A stretch of DNA of 64,000 bases, taken from DAOULY01 sp034414595 (GTDB lineage: Bacteria > Chloroflexota > Dehalococcoidia > SZUA-161 > JAUWZY01). Both the position numbers and the translations under genes were made by a program. Under the pieces are notes generated by a model. The model ran no database searches and was not told where the DNA came from. It worked only from the letters and a program-made list of their open reading frames with translations. Positions 54,419 through 63,888 of this stretch are shown piece by piece (the first letter of the stretch is position 1; every line of letters starts with the position of its first letter). The DNA lies in assembly GCA_034414595.1 (NCBI GenBank), contig DAOULY010000011.1, positions 1 through 64,000 of the forward strand, read 5' to 3'.

Positions 54419-55726
54419 TTAGACCCTTATCAGCTCTCTGCCATACCTCGTCAACAGTCGAGGATAACCTTCTGTGGTTACTACCGTAGGCCCCATATGT
54501 AACCCCCTGTCCCCAATGCACGCCTTTGGCTGGACGGCGAGGACCATATTGGGCTGGACCTTGCGGTTTAGATACTCGATGTTCTTCTTCCAGAGAAACT
54601 CAAGCTCTGCCACTAGCTCAGGCGAGGCACCTGGATATTTCACATCGACCTTGGTTCTCTCCGCCCCCGGCGCCGGAAGCAGCGGCGGGTCTGGCATAGT
54701 TACTCCTATCCCGTGCACTGCTAAGGGAGTGGCCCACATGCCCGCCTCCCTGACAGGCCTAGCAAAAGCCTCAGCAACGTCCATCCAAGTGTGCTCTGGA
54801 GTCATGGCTTTGATTCCTTCTTTGATTGACACTGAGAGAACTTCGTGGCATCTTTCATAGTCTTCATGAACTTTGCCAACGAAGACAGGCTGCTGCGGAT
54901 GTGATACATAGCCAGCGTATCTGGGGAAGAATTCTGTCAGAATAACATCTCCATTCCTGATCATGTGGTGCTGCTGAACCGAATAACCTTGATAATGCCA
55001 GTCTGCTGCAGTCATGAGATGCGCTGATCCCATCCAACCGGTGTCACCACCAAGGCTGATTATGGTGTACATTACTCTGGCCCATAGCTCATGCTCCATG
55101 ATTCCGGGTTTAGCATACATCACCATTGTTTCGATAGCCCTATCACCTATCTCTGAGGCCTTCTCGATAAGCTTAATTTCCTCTTCGCTCTTTATCGCCT
55201 TAATATCTGTCATCATAGTTGTGGCGTTCTCAAATTTAGCCTCGGGCAAGAACCTTTGCAGGTTGGTATACGAAGTATACGGCAACCATCCTTCCATGAT
55301 TGAATAGTCCGAGAGCCCTCCAATGCCTATGGTCCTCCTCTCATAACCACGATCCTTGACCTGATTTGCCACTGCCCAAGTTTGAACCCCGGGTCCAGCC
55401 ACTATAATATCGATTCCAGGCCAAATTACCCTCTCTGCAAAGTCTTTGATCGTGTCCCGCCATGGGAAAAGCACGGGTTGCCCCTCTATAGGGAAAAGCA
55501 CCCAGCCATCGTTGAATGCTTGGCAATTGGTGATATATCGTGCTGCGCCTGAGAGCATGTTGCCCAGAGGGCCATCATAAAGCAACAGGCAATCAAGCCC
55601 TAGCTTCTTCATCTCCTCACGAATCTTATCCCATCTTCGGTCCCGTTCTTTCAATGATAGGAACTGACTCGGGTGCTCAAACCTTCCTTCAGGCCAATAT
55701 CCGTACCTGAACTCTTCTAGCTGCAT
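54419..55726 (-). CDS. M24 family peptidase (Xaa-Pro dipeptidase/creatinase-like)
   Basis: 435 residues, AAGGAGGGG before the ATG. N-domain of the creatinase/prolidase type (LDCLLLYDGPLGNMLSG) and a pita-bread C-domain starting near KSEEEIKLIEKASEIGDRAI, with VHGIGVTMPDPP and MVLAVQPKACIGDRG near the expected metal-binding positions. Some M24 ligands appear altered, for example TEFFPRYAGY where a metal Asp is usual, so it may be a hydrolase with a different substrate. Last gene of the minus-strand operon. Confidence 0.85.
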   Translation of the reverse strand: MQLEEFRYGYWPEGRFEHPSQFLSLKERDRRWDKIREEMKKLGLDCLLLYDGPLGNMLSGAARYITNCQAFNDGWVLFPIEGQPVLFPWRDTIKDFAERVIWPGIDIIVAGPGVQTWAVANQVKDRGYERRTIGIGGLSDYSIMEGWLPYTSYTNLQRFLPEAKFENATTMMTDIKAIKSEEEIKLIEKASEIGDRAIETMVMYAKPGIMEHELWARVMYTIISLGGDTGWMGSAHLMTAADWHYQGYSVQQHHMIRNGDVILTEFFPRYAGYVSHPQQPVFVGKVHEDYERCHEVLSVSIKEGIKAMTPEHTWMDVAEAFARPVREAGMWATPLAVHGIGVTMPDPPLLPAPGAERTKVDVKYPGASPELVAELEFLWKKNIEYLNRKVQPNMVLAVQPKACIGDRGLHMGPTVVTTEGYPRLLTRYGRELIRV

Positions 55727-55842
55727 CTCCCCTCCTTTTTAGCCGCTTCTCTATCTTGGCTCTCGGCTCGGTTTACTTGCTGGCTAAGTCCATAAGGAAA
55801 TACGTATAAATAGTAGTCAATGCGTGTCCCTGGTGTCTATGC

Positions 55843-57717
55843 TCACGTGATTGTGAACTTCTTGATATCCTTGACGATTCCTCTCAGCCCCAATTCTTCG
55901 AGTCTCCGGGAGGTTGGGATCCCTTGTTTAGTGTAGCCCATGGTATCATAGTATTCGTCAATAAGACCATCAAGATTCCGCACCACCTGTCCCGTAAATG
56001 GTCCGGCATTCTCCAACGCTTCACCAGTGAACCGCAAAGGAAGGTTGTCATTATTGCGACTAAATCCTTCCCGAACGTTAAAGGCACGCTCCAGAGTGAC
56101 AATCCTCTCTGCCGTCTTTTCCAGATAAGCATGGTCGCTAAACTGCTCAAAGCCTGTAGCTGCTGCCAAGAGCCGGTAATTTAGCTCAGGCCCCTGCCCA
56201 CCAAAGGGCTCAATCCCCGCTTGTGCAAAAGGGCATATCATGGCACAATCCCAAATGACTACCCTCTTTTGTTCTGCAGCGATTACCTGCCCCTTGCCCT
56301 CCTCAGTCGTGGGGTCCGTCTCCAAGTTGACCTCTGCGAAGGGTCGAGCGTACATATGGCTGGCCCCAATATTAGAAACAGAGTAGCTGAGCGCATAACC
56401 CTTGATAGCACGGGGTTCATAGGCAGCTAGCTCAATGCCCTTTCCGTGCATGGCATATCTTTCGGCCCCCATGCCAATCTGCTCCGCAGCCCGCTTGACC
56501 CCTTCTCCAAGCAGCGTACCAAGCCCTTCTCGCCTTCCGATTTTCTGTATAAGAGAGTAGAAGGCAGCATGATTGCCCCAAGTAAGCTCAAGACCATCGC
56601 TGTCCTTAGTCGTGATAATTCCCTTCTCAAATAGTTCGCAAGCAAAGGCGATGCAAACACCAGTGCTAATAACATCCAATCCCAAGAGATCACAAAGCCC
56701 GTCACCGGCTACCGTAAAGCCGATGTCGGTGTTACCAATCATAGGGCCAAGACAGGCACCGCCCTCAAATTCCGGACCATCACTGATGGCTCCGCTATAA
56801 GGGCCCTCAACCACCTTGCGGATTTTGCCGCAGTTCGTCATACAGCCCCAACAACCATAGTTCTTTACTTTGAGTTTGTAGAACTCCGCGGGGAATAGCT
56901 TCTCGATTCCCTCTAACGCTCCCTCCCGAAAATTGCGAACTGGGCTCTGATTTCTATCGTAGTAGTGCTTCTTCACAGAGGCGGCAATGCCTTGTTCGGT
57001 GAGCGCCATCCGCAATGGATGAGACTTCAGGATTTCGATCTGTTTGCTTACTAGTTCTTTGAAAGCCTCCGGATTATGAAGCATAACTCTTCCAGAGCCA
57101 TTGACGGCTACGGCCTTCAGATTCTTAGAACCCATCACCGTGCCCACGCCACAGCGAGAGGCAGTGCGTCGTGCGTTGACAATAGCGGCGTAGCGTACAA
57201 GCTTCTCTCCAGCAGGTCCGATACAGGCGATTTCCGTCTTCGCCCCATGTTTTTGCCGCAGTCTCTTCTGTGTCTCCTCCGTATCCAATCCCCATAGGTC
57301 TCCGGCATCCAAGATATTGACGTCATCATCCTCGACATAGATGTAAGATGGCTTCGCCGCTTTGCCCTCAATAATGATAAAGTCGAACCCAGCGGATTTG
57401 AGCCGGGGACCGAAGCCACCGCCTCCTATAGAGCGGGCATAGCCACCAGAGGCAGGGCTTTTGGTCACAGCCATCCACTTAGAGCATCCTTGAGCCGAAG
57501 TGCCACAAAGGGGTCCGGTCAGCAGGAGCAATTTGTTGTCCGCGGACAAAGGCTCGATACCAGGGACGAGCTCATCATAGAGGTATTTGATGCCAAAGCC
57601 GCGGGCGCCGAGGAAGTCCCTCCGAACCTCCTCTGGGATTGATTCCACTTCGGCTGTGCCACTTGTTAAATTAACACGCAGAAGTCTACCCGTATAACCT
57701 GTGCAAGTGAACTCCAT
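55843..57717 (-). CDS. Aldehyde:ferredoxin oxidoreductase family tungsten/molybdenum enzyme
   Basis: 624 residues, normal AOR length. N-terminal YTGRLLRVNLTSGTAEVESI, the cofactor-binding SIGGGGFGPRLKSAGFDFII, iron-sulfur cysteines in CWGCMTNCGKI, and the later Cys plus GLDVISTGV (CDLLGLDVISTG). AOR enzymes oxidise aldehydes or reduce acids or aromatic acyl groups with ferredoxin using a tungstopterin. Lies 54 bp after the SDR gene and probably handles an intermediate in the same pathway. Confidence 0.93.
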   Translation of the reverse strand: MEFTCTGYTGRLLRVNLTSGTAEVESIPEEVRRDFLGARGFGIKYLYDELVPGIEPLSADNKLLLLTGPLCGTSAQGCSKWMAVTKSPASGGYARSIGGGGFGPRLKSAGFDFIIIEGKAAKPSYIYVEDDDVNILDAGDLWGLDTEETQKRLRQKHGAKTEIACIGPAGEKLVRYAAIVNARRTASRCGVGTVMGSKNLKAVAVNGSGRVMLHNPEAFKELVSKQIEILKSHPLRMALTEQGIAASVKKHYYDRNQSPVRNFREGALEGIEKLFPAEFYKLKVKNYGCWGCMTNCGKIRKVVEGPYSGAISDGPEFEGGACLGPMIGNTDIGFTVAGDGLCDLLGLDVISTGVCIAFACELFEKGIITTKDSDGLELTWGNHAAFYSLIQKIGRREGLGTLLGEGVKRAAEQIGMGAERYAMHGKGIELAAYEPRAIKGYALSYSVSNIGASHMYARPFAEVNLETDPTTEEGKGQVIAAEQKRVVIWDCAMICPFAQAGIEPFGGQGPELNYRLLAAATGFEQFSDHAYLEKTAERIVTLERAFNVREGFSRNNDNLPLRFTGEALENAGPFTGQVVRNLDGLIDEYYDTMGYTKQGIPTSRRLEELGLRGIVKDIKKFTIT

Positions 57718-57771
57718 GTTTTCCCTTTGACTGGAGAAGACTATGGCCCAAAAAGCAGCATTGAGCTCATC

Positions 57772-58530
57772 TCAATGCAATATCCACCCTCCATCGACGA
57801 CAACTGTTTGCCCGGTCATGAGGTCGCTCTCGTCGGAGGCTAAAAATGCCACTATACCAACCAGATCCTCCGGTTGCTCCGGATGCTTAATCAACTGGAA
57901 TTTCTTGGCGAATTCGATAGCCTCCTCTTCTGTGGTATAAAGCCTTCTGGCTTCGCTCATGAACCTGCCTGGACATACTGCATTAACACATATCTCATAT
58001 TCTCCCAATGCGCCAGCTAAACCCTTGGTCAGCCCCAGAATCGCTGCCTTGGAAGTCAGATAGTGAAGCAAACCTTCATAGCCCATGAAGGCCACATTAG
58101 AGGCTATATTGATGATTTTGCCCTTCCCTTGCTTCTTCATTTGAGGGGCTACTGCTTTGGCACATAGCCACTGACCTTTGACGTTAACTGCCATTACTCT
58201 ATCCCATTCCTCAGTGCTGATGTCTTGAAAAGACTTTCGCTCTAGGCCATAGAATATGGCAGCATTGTTCACCAGCACATCGATCCTGCTGAACTTGGCT
58301 ATGGCTTCCTGAGCCATATGCTGAGTATCCTCTTCCTTGGAGACATCGACCTTTAGGCTAAGGACCTCACCGCCTTGACCCTCGATGATCTGGTTTGTTT
58401 TAGCGAGGCCTTCCATATCCAAGTCTATAACTACAACTTGTGCTCCCTCCTTGCTTAGCTTCAAGGCACAAGCTCTGCCCAAGCCTTTGGCGGCACCGGT
58501 AACTATGGCAACCTTTCCCTTCAGTCTCAC
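57772..58530 (-). CDS. Short-chain dehydrogenase/reductase
   Basis: 252 residues from GTG 58530. Classical SDR: TGAAKGLGRA cofactor loop, DLDME (Asp selects NAD), NNAA, active-site Ser in INIASNVAF, and YLTSK with catalytic Tyr and Lys, ending in GQTVVVDGGW. Starts 20 bp after the CrtI-like gene. Substrate unknown. Confidence 0.95.
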   Translation of the reverse strand: MRLKGKVAIVTGAAKGLGRACALKLSKEGAQVVVIDLDMEGLAKTNQIIEGQGGEVLSLKVDVSKEEDTQHMAQEAIAKFSRIDVLVNNAAIFYGLERKSFQDISTEEWDRVMAVNVKGQWLCAKAVAPQMKKQGKGKIINIASNVAFMGYEGLLHYLTSKAAILGLTKGLAGALGEYEICVNAVCPGRFMSEARRLYTTEEEAIEFAKKFQLIKHPEQPEDLVGIVAFLASDESDLMTGQTVVVDGGWILH

Positions 58531-58550
58531 CCTCCCCCCTTTTTTGATAG

Positions 58551-60209
58551 TTAATAAGGGCGCCCTGCCTTTTCCCAGACCTTTTCCAGACCAAAATCCT
58601 CAACGAGGATCTTGTAGCAGTTATATCCGGGATCCCCTGTGACGGTACCGTAGGTGTGGCAACACCCTGAAGCCATGTAAAGATTCTTTATCGGCGTTCG
58701 ATAACGGGATAGCTCTGGAATAGGTCTACTTCTCCCAGCTTGATGAGCGTCCCAGGTTATAAGAGGAACACAGCCTTCACGCATAGCTGAGTTTCTCATC
58801 TGAATCTCATAGGGGCTATTAATATGAATCCCAATAATATTATCCCACGTCATATTGGGTGCATACAACTGCCACTGCTTTATCAACTCTTCGATGAATT
58901 CGTTTTTCAACCTGAGCCACTCCTTGAGCGTGAAGAAGCTGGCTGGGGCGCTATATTCCTCGAATGCAACTTCGTATTTGCCATTGGGGGCACGGCTTGG
59001 GTCAAAGGAGGAATGGTGGTAGGGATGGATATACAGCTTGGAGGGGAAGCCGCGGCTAAATATCTCGGCCTGATACTTGTATCTTTGATAATAGGCATCG
59101 TTGGGGCAGAGGTATGACCTGAGTGTTAGCGCGTCCGGCTCGATGTTCTCCACCTTGTATCGAGGCCCCTCATGAAGGGCGAAGCTGCCCCATAATAAGC
59201 AACCTGAAGAGCTATCCAAATTCTTGACTTTGTGCCTGATTTCCTCGCTGACATAGTCCTCCCCGATTAGCCTGAAGATCGTCTGATGAGTATCGATATT
59301 GCTGACTACCAGCTTTTTAGCCTCGATCTCGGTGCCGTCCACCAGCCTGATGCCCTTCGCCACGCCATTTTCTATGAGCACCTTGTCAACCGGGGACAGC
59401 ACCCAGAACTCGCCACCGTGCGAGCACAGAAATCTCTGCAAGGCATGGGCTATAGTATGAGTACCACCTACAGTGATTGCAGTAGGGCTTCCCCCTATTA
59501 TTTGAGAAACACTCAAAACATAGCACAAAAGAGGCATCACATTGGCGGCAAAATTATTGGTCGCACTCGCTGTTGACCTCATGTAATAGACCCTCATCTG
59601 GTCGCTTTCAAAGAGGTCATAGGATACCTGACCCACATTGGCAAATATATGCCTGGGATCTATTCCATTGACTGGGTCCTCCAGCAGCTCCTCCAGAGGA
59701 TCCTCCTCCCCTGGAGGAGGAGGTGGGTTGAGAAGAGAAAAGTTCGCTTTCTCTTTCCAGTGTTTCTCAAACCTCTCATGCAATATCAGCGCCGTCTCAG
59801 CATCCCTTTCCGAGTACTTGGCGATCTCTTTATAACTCTTTTCCATGGCACCGGGGATATATGTCATCTCCCCAGCTTTGGCATCAACACTGTAGGCAGG
59901 GTACGATACTATATAGTCCTCGTTGTCGAAAATTATACCTCCATTGCGCCAAGGAAAGACGAACCTTAGTCCGTATTCCGCCAAATCGAGATCTTTGAAC
60001 GGAGGGTGATAGGCAAAGCGGATGCTTGTGGAGCAGGGATCAGAGATGAAGCCGGGAGCCGTATATTCCTCGCTGCACACGCCACCGCCCAATTCCCACT
60101 TCTCCTCAAAGACGCCCACCTTCATTCCGTTCAATGCCAGATAGCAGGCGACTACAAGCCCATTGTGCCCTCCACCGATCACTACTGCATCATAGCTTGC
60201 ATCACTCAT
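58551..60209 (-). CDS. CrtI-like FAD oxidoreductase (phytoene dehydrogenase family), copy 2
   Basis: 552 residues. FAD-binding start VVIGGGHNGLVVACYLALNG, dinucleotide motif, EEKWELGGGVCSEE, and the C-terminal family motif MASGCCHTYGTVTGDPGYNC. AGGAGG ahead of the ATG, 10 bp after the paralogue upstream. This family includes desaturases, isomerases and retinol-type dehydrogenases. No other carotenoid gene is nearby, so a catabolic role with the SDR and AOR is likelier than pigment synthesis. Confidence 0.92.
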   Translation of the reverse strand: MSDASYDAVVIGGGHNGLVVACYLALNGMKVGVFEEKWELGGGVCSEEYTAPGFISDPCSTSIRFAYHPPFKDLDLAEYGLRFVFPWRNGGIIFDNEDYIVSYPAYSVDAKAGEMTYIPGAMEKSYKEIAKYSERDAETALILHERFEKHWKEKANFSLLNPPPPPGEEDPLEELLEDPVNGIDPRHIFANVGQVSYDLFESDQMRVYYMRSTASATNNFAANVMPLLCYVLSVSQIIGGSPTAITVGGTHTIAHALQRFLCSHGGEFWVLSPVDKVLIENGVAKGIRLVDGTEIEAKKLVVSNIDTHQTIFRLIGEDYVSEEIRHKVKNLDSSSGCLLWGSFALHEGPRYKVENIEPDALTLRSYLCPNDAYYQRYKYQAEIFSRGFPSKLYIHPYHHSSFDPSRAPNGKYEVAFEEYSAPASFFTLKEWLRLKNEFIEELIKQWQLYAPNMTWDNIIGIHINSPYEIQMRNSAMREGCVPLITWDAHQAGRSRPIPELSRYRTPIKNLYMASGCCHTYGTVTGDPGYNCYKILVEDFGLEKVWEKAGRPY

Positions 60210-60219
60210 TTGTCCTCCT

Positions 60220-61842
60220 CTACAGCAGGCCTTCCTGCTTTGCCTTAGTTACTATCGCCGGCTCTGGCCACCACTTTTGGATTCCCAGATCCTCGATGAT
60301 GGCGTTGGCAGCTAAGTATCCGGGGCCATAAATCACCGTGCCACCCGAATAAGAGCTTGCCCCACAAACATAAAGCCCGCCAATCGGAGTTCTATGGTTG
60401 GAACAATACTGATTGGGCCTGAAATATCCCATCTGAAGGGTAAGGTATGCTCCTTGCTTGATAGAACCCTCCTTCATGTCTAAGAACTTGTTTTCGATGT
60501 CGAGGGGGGTGCAGATATAACTCTCCAATATATTTTCGTCTGTTATATTTGGAGCATAGCGGCGCAAGGTATCCAGGCACTGCCTGGCATGCCCCTGTTT
60601 AAATCGATAATCATACCATCTCTCAGCCCCCCCATCCTTGAGCCTATAGGGTGCAAGCTCGGAGATAAGCCCAGTGTGCTTCCCCAGCGGTGCCTCTTTG
60701 GGGTCGAGCACACTGGGGAAGCTACAGTTAAAACCAGCTTGGAGCAATTCCCCCCTTTTCACTGCCTCCCAGTGATTGACAAAATCATCCTCGGTCTCAT
60801 AGCCTACTACATAAATGAAAGCCTCGTTCATCATGGGATCGGAGGATGCCGCTGTGAATTGGGGGACAGCATCGAGAGCCAGATGGAGCACAAAGAGGCT
60901 CTCCTGCTCCCATTGCCACCTCTTGGCATCAAAGGCTAATTCAGCGTCCAGATTCTCCTCGCCAATGAGATCGAGAAAGGTTTGTTTTGGGTCCAAGCTA
61001 CTGGCCACAGACTTGTCAGCCTCTATGATCGTCCCATCCTCAAGCTCTACACCTTTGGCTGCCCCGTCCTGGAGCACGATCCTCTTGATGAATTGGTTGG
61101 TTAAAACCATGCCCCCGTTCTCGTATATCACTTTGCTCAGGGCGCTGGCCAGGAAATGCGTGCCCCCGACGCAGAGCCTGTAATTTGAGGCTCGATTAAG
61201 GTACAGAGGGATGAGGAAGCCCAGGCCCGTCTGATCATATTCCAACCCCCACATACAGACTGCATATAGCAGCAATGCCCTTACATGTTCATTCTCGAAG
61301 AGATCGTCGATCACTTCTTTTGGTGCCCGCTCCGTCAACACATTTATTTCCCTGCCGATATCGGTGGCTTCCAATTTGGCAACTTGGTCTATAGGTTCCA
61401 TAGCCGGGGAATAAGTGGCGGGGCCTATGAACCTGCGCACATAGTTATCGTATCTGTGATAGACTTCCCGATATGTGTCAGCGTCCTTCTTTGAGAAGTT
61501 GCCTATCGACTGGCAGGTCTTGTCCAAGTCCGAGTATAACCCCAAGCTCCTGCCGTCGGAGAGTGGCATTGCCATAACTAAGGGTGGATGGATAAACTTC
61601 ACCTTGTATCGCTCCCCGAGCTCCAGGTCATCGAAGATGGGGGCGTAATCCACCATCGAATGATATATGCAATGGGTATTATGAAGAAAGCCGGGGAGGG
61701 TCACTTGCTCAGTGCAAAGGCCGCCACCGAGCTCAAACCTGCGCTCCAACACTAGGACCTTGAGTCCAGCTTTGGCCAGGTAGGCGCCGGTTACCAATCC
61801 ATTTGGCCCAGCGCCAATGATAATAACATCCCATTTAGCCAT
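60220..61842 (-). CDS. CrtI-like FAD oxidoreductase (phytoene dehydrogenase family), copy 1
   Basis: 540 residues. IIIGAGPNGLVTGAYLAKAG at the start, ERRFELGGGLCTEQ, and a C-terminal LYVCGASSYSGGTVIYGPGY. Paralogue of the next gene, with which it may form a heterodimer, since the two are separated by only 10 bp. AAGGGG ahead of the ATG. Confidence 0.92.
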   Translation of the reverse strand: MAKWDVIIIGAGPNGLVTGAYLAKAGLKVLVLERRFELGGGLCTEQVTLPGFLHNTHCIYHSMVDYAPIFDDLELGERYKVKFIHPPLVMAMPLSDGRSLGLYSDLDKTCQSIGNFSKKDADTYREVYHRYDNYVRRFIGPATYSPAMEPIDQVAKLEATDIGREINVLTERAPKEVIDDLFENEHVRALLLYAVCMWGLEYDQTGLGFLIPLYLNRASNYRLCVGGTHFLASALSKVIYENGGMVLTNQFIKRIVLQDGAAKGVELEDGTIIEADKSVASSLDPKQTFLDLIGEENLDAELAFDAKRWQWEQESLFVLHLALDAVPQFTAASSDPMMNEAFIYVVGYETEDDFVNHWEAVKRGELLQAGFNCSFPSVLDPKEAPLGKHTGLISELAPYRLKDGGAERWYDYRFKQGHARQCLDTLRRYAPNITDENILESYICTPLDIENKFLDMKEGSIKQGAYLTLQMGYFRPNQYCSNHRTPIGGLYVCGASSYSGGTVIYGPGYLAANAIIEDLGIQKWWPEPAIVTKAKQEGLL

Positions 61843-61917
61843 TTTCCCCTTCCATCCTTTAGTCCAAACTTTAGTCCAAAAAGGTATTGAGTGTATTATT
61901 ATTGCCTCTCGCCTTAC

Positions 61918-61952
61918 GAAGGGGCTGAAAAACGCAGTTTTTCAGCCCCTTC
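61918..61952. repeat. Hairpin between PEP-domain and CrtI-like genes
   Basis: Perfect 15-bp arms (GAAGGGGCTGAAAAA, 61918-61932; 61938-61952) with a CGCAG loop. No U-tract follows on the minus strand. May cap or stabilise the upstream transcript. Confidence 0.55.
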
Positions 61953-61998
61953 AGCTACCAAGGCAAGTGCTCTCCCTTCTTGATCTTAGCTGTATACA

Positions 61999-62080
61999 CA
62001 AATGCACCAGCGTCTGCGGCACCCCCGGCTATAACTGCTACAAGGTGCTCCAGCAGGACTACGAGCTGAGGAAGATCTGA
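61999..62080 (+). pseudogene. C-terminal relic of a CrtI-like oxidoreductase
   Basis: The plus strand reads CTSVCGTPGYNCYKVLQQDY then ELRKI and a stop, which matches the tail of the gene at 58551-60209 (GDPGYNCYKILVEDFGLEKV) but in the opposite orientation. A leftover from a third, inverted paralogue. Confidence 0.55.
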
Positions 62081-62211
62081 GAGGAGATGGGGCACCTCTC
62101 TTAAGACATATTCCCCAGCAAAGACTGTCTCGGTTTGCTGTAGACCGATCAGCTATAGCATGAACTGCAGCCTCCCGACCCCGTAGAATTTTTCAATCGC
62201 AGGAATTGCCT

Positions 62212-63888
62212 CTATAGCACATAGACCCGGCACAAGTCGCCGTCAACCCTGATCTTATCCCCGGTCTTGATCTTCTGTGTAGCATCCATACAACCGGCGA
62301 CCGCTGGTATGCCGTATTCGCGCCCCACGATTACAGGATGAGACAGCATCCCTCCTTGATCTGTGACCACGGCCTTGACCGTGCTGAAAAGCGGTGTCCA
62401 GGTAGCCATGGTCAGCGGAGCGACCAGTATCTCACCTGGTTGAAGTTGGTCCCATTCCGTGTGATCGTGTATCACACGCGCAATCCCTTCGGCGACACCG
62501 GGAGAGCCGGCAGCGCCAACACAGGTGGCCCCTACCTCCTCAGGATTGGCTATTTGTGGTGAGATCTGGACATTTAACAGCACGTCTGCCTTCACCACGG
62601 TGGGTAGCCAGGAAGGGTCGCCGAGGAACATGGGCACATCATCGCTGGGATAGGGGCGCTTTACATTGATAGCCCATTCCTCCTTGTTCCTCCTTAGACG
62701 CGGCTTCACCAGAGCGGCATTGCGCTCCTGACCGGCGGTGCCCAGAACCAAGTCATCAATGAGCAGCATCAGGCCATCCTCTGGCTCCTCTGTAATCCCA
62801 GTCTTCATCATCCTCCTGCCCGCTTCCAACGCGGCACGCCTGACCAGTGAGAACGCCTTAAACTCACACCAGTAGTCATGGTCCTCGCAGTAGAACTGGG
62901 CTGCCTGGCCGGCCCTCATCGCTATGGTAAACCACTCCCGGTCGGCGGTGGGTATCTTACCCAGCACCTCACTCTCCGCTTCTTCCCTCTCCCGCACCAG
63001 CCGCTCCCGCTGCAGGTCGGGGGCGTGAACTGCTCCCACGGCCATCAAGCGCCTGATGTCAGCTATCGGCAGGCTCGGATTCTCAATCCAGGTAGGGGTG
63101 ATGTACTCGAGCATGCGCTGCATCCTCCAGCCTTGGCCCTGAACATAGAGGAAGTCATTGAATGCCTCAAGCCATTGCTTTCCGGCAGCGCTTTGCTCCA
63201 TCGCCGGCAGCACCTGTTCATCGGGGAGCTTAAACACATCCTCCAACTTGAGGTCCAGGGCTTTCTGGGCTAGCTGAGCGAGCGCCTTGTTGAGCTGGAA
63301 CACGGCGTTGTCGAAGCCTGACATCAGCTTGGCATAGAGGGGATCGGTGTACTTCAGACCGAGAAAGTCTGCTGCCATATCGCGGAAGGCCCCGAGCCCG
63401 GCACCATATACATGCCAGCCGAGCATGTGGATTTCCCACATCCTGCGGTCGAGCTGCCATATGTCCCAGAGATGGGCAGCAAGCTCCCCATTCCCCAGTT
63501 GCTCCAGATTCATTGGGATATACTTGTCGTAGTAGGACTTCAACTCTGGCTTCCAATCTTTCTCCCAGGGGGCCCAGGGGTCCGCGAGAAATTTGGTCAT
63601 CTTCTCCCTGAATTTGGGCTCCCGCTCTCGAAACTCCTCGTCAGTTGTCATATCCGCTGTGATATAGCAATAGCCCTTATAGGATCTCCACCCCGAACCT
63701 CTCTTCCCGGGGTCGCTTATGAGGTCAGCACCGAGATGATAGGGATGCATCCACAGGTGCTGCCCCATCCCCTGGTAATAGAGCGGGCACACTGCAGGAA
63801 CAAAGTGCGCAGCGTCCAAGATCAAAACCTTGTAGACCTCAATATCTGGCTCGCCCGCAAACTCCAATAGGTCGTAACCGTATGACAT
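62212..63888 (-). CDS. PEP-utilising enzyme mobile-domain (swivelling phosphohistidine) protein
   Basis: 558 residues. The C-terminal domain (about 455-558) is the PEP-synthase/PPDK mobile domain: GSPGVAEGIARVI, QPGEILVAPLTMATWTP and TDQGGMLSHPVIVGREYGIP, where the His is the expected phospho-acceptor. The N-terminal 450 residues are an unrecognised helical domain. No ATP-grasp domain is in the same protein, so it would need a partner, as phenylphosphate synthase does. AAAGGAGGAGG before the ATG makes it the likely first gene of the operon. Confidence 0.88.
   Translation of the reverse strand: MSYGYDLLEFAGEPDIEVYKVLILDAAHFVPAVCPLYYQGMGQHLWMHPYHLGADLISDPGKRGSGWRSYKGYCYITADMTTDEEFREREPKFREKMTKFLADPWAPWEKDWKPELKSYYDKYIPMNLEQLGNGELAAHLWDIWQLDRRMWEIHMLGWHVYGAGLGAFRDMAADFLGLKYTDPLYAKLMSGFDNAVFQLNKALAQLAQKALDLKLEDVFKLPDEQVLPAMEQSAAGKQWLEAFNDFLYVQGQGWRMQRMLEYITPTWIENPSLPIADIRRLMAVGAVHAPDLQRERLVREREEAESEVLGKIPTADREWFTIAMRAGQAAQFYCEDHDYWCEFKAFSLVRRAALEAGRRMMKTGITEEPEDGLMLLIDDLVLGTAGQERNAALVKPRLRRNKEEWAINVKRPYPSDDVPMFLGDPSWLPTVVKADVLLNVQISPQIANPEEVGATCVGAAGSPGVAEGIARVIHDHTEWDQLQPGEILVAPLTMATWTPLFSTVKAVVTDQGGMLSHPVIVGREYGIPAVAGCMDATQKIKTGDKIRVDGDLCRVYVL

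Larger units (their letters stand above)
61843..62211. other. Intergenic region with a gene relic
   Basis: Holds the 61918-61952 hairpin and, on the plus strand, a CrtI-like tail relic at 61999-62080. Otherwise no gene seen. Confidence 0.45.
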
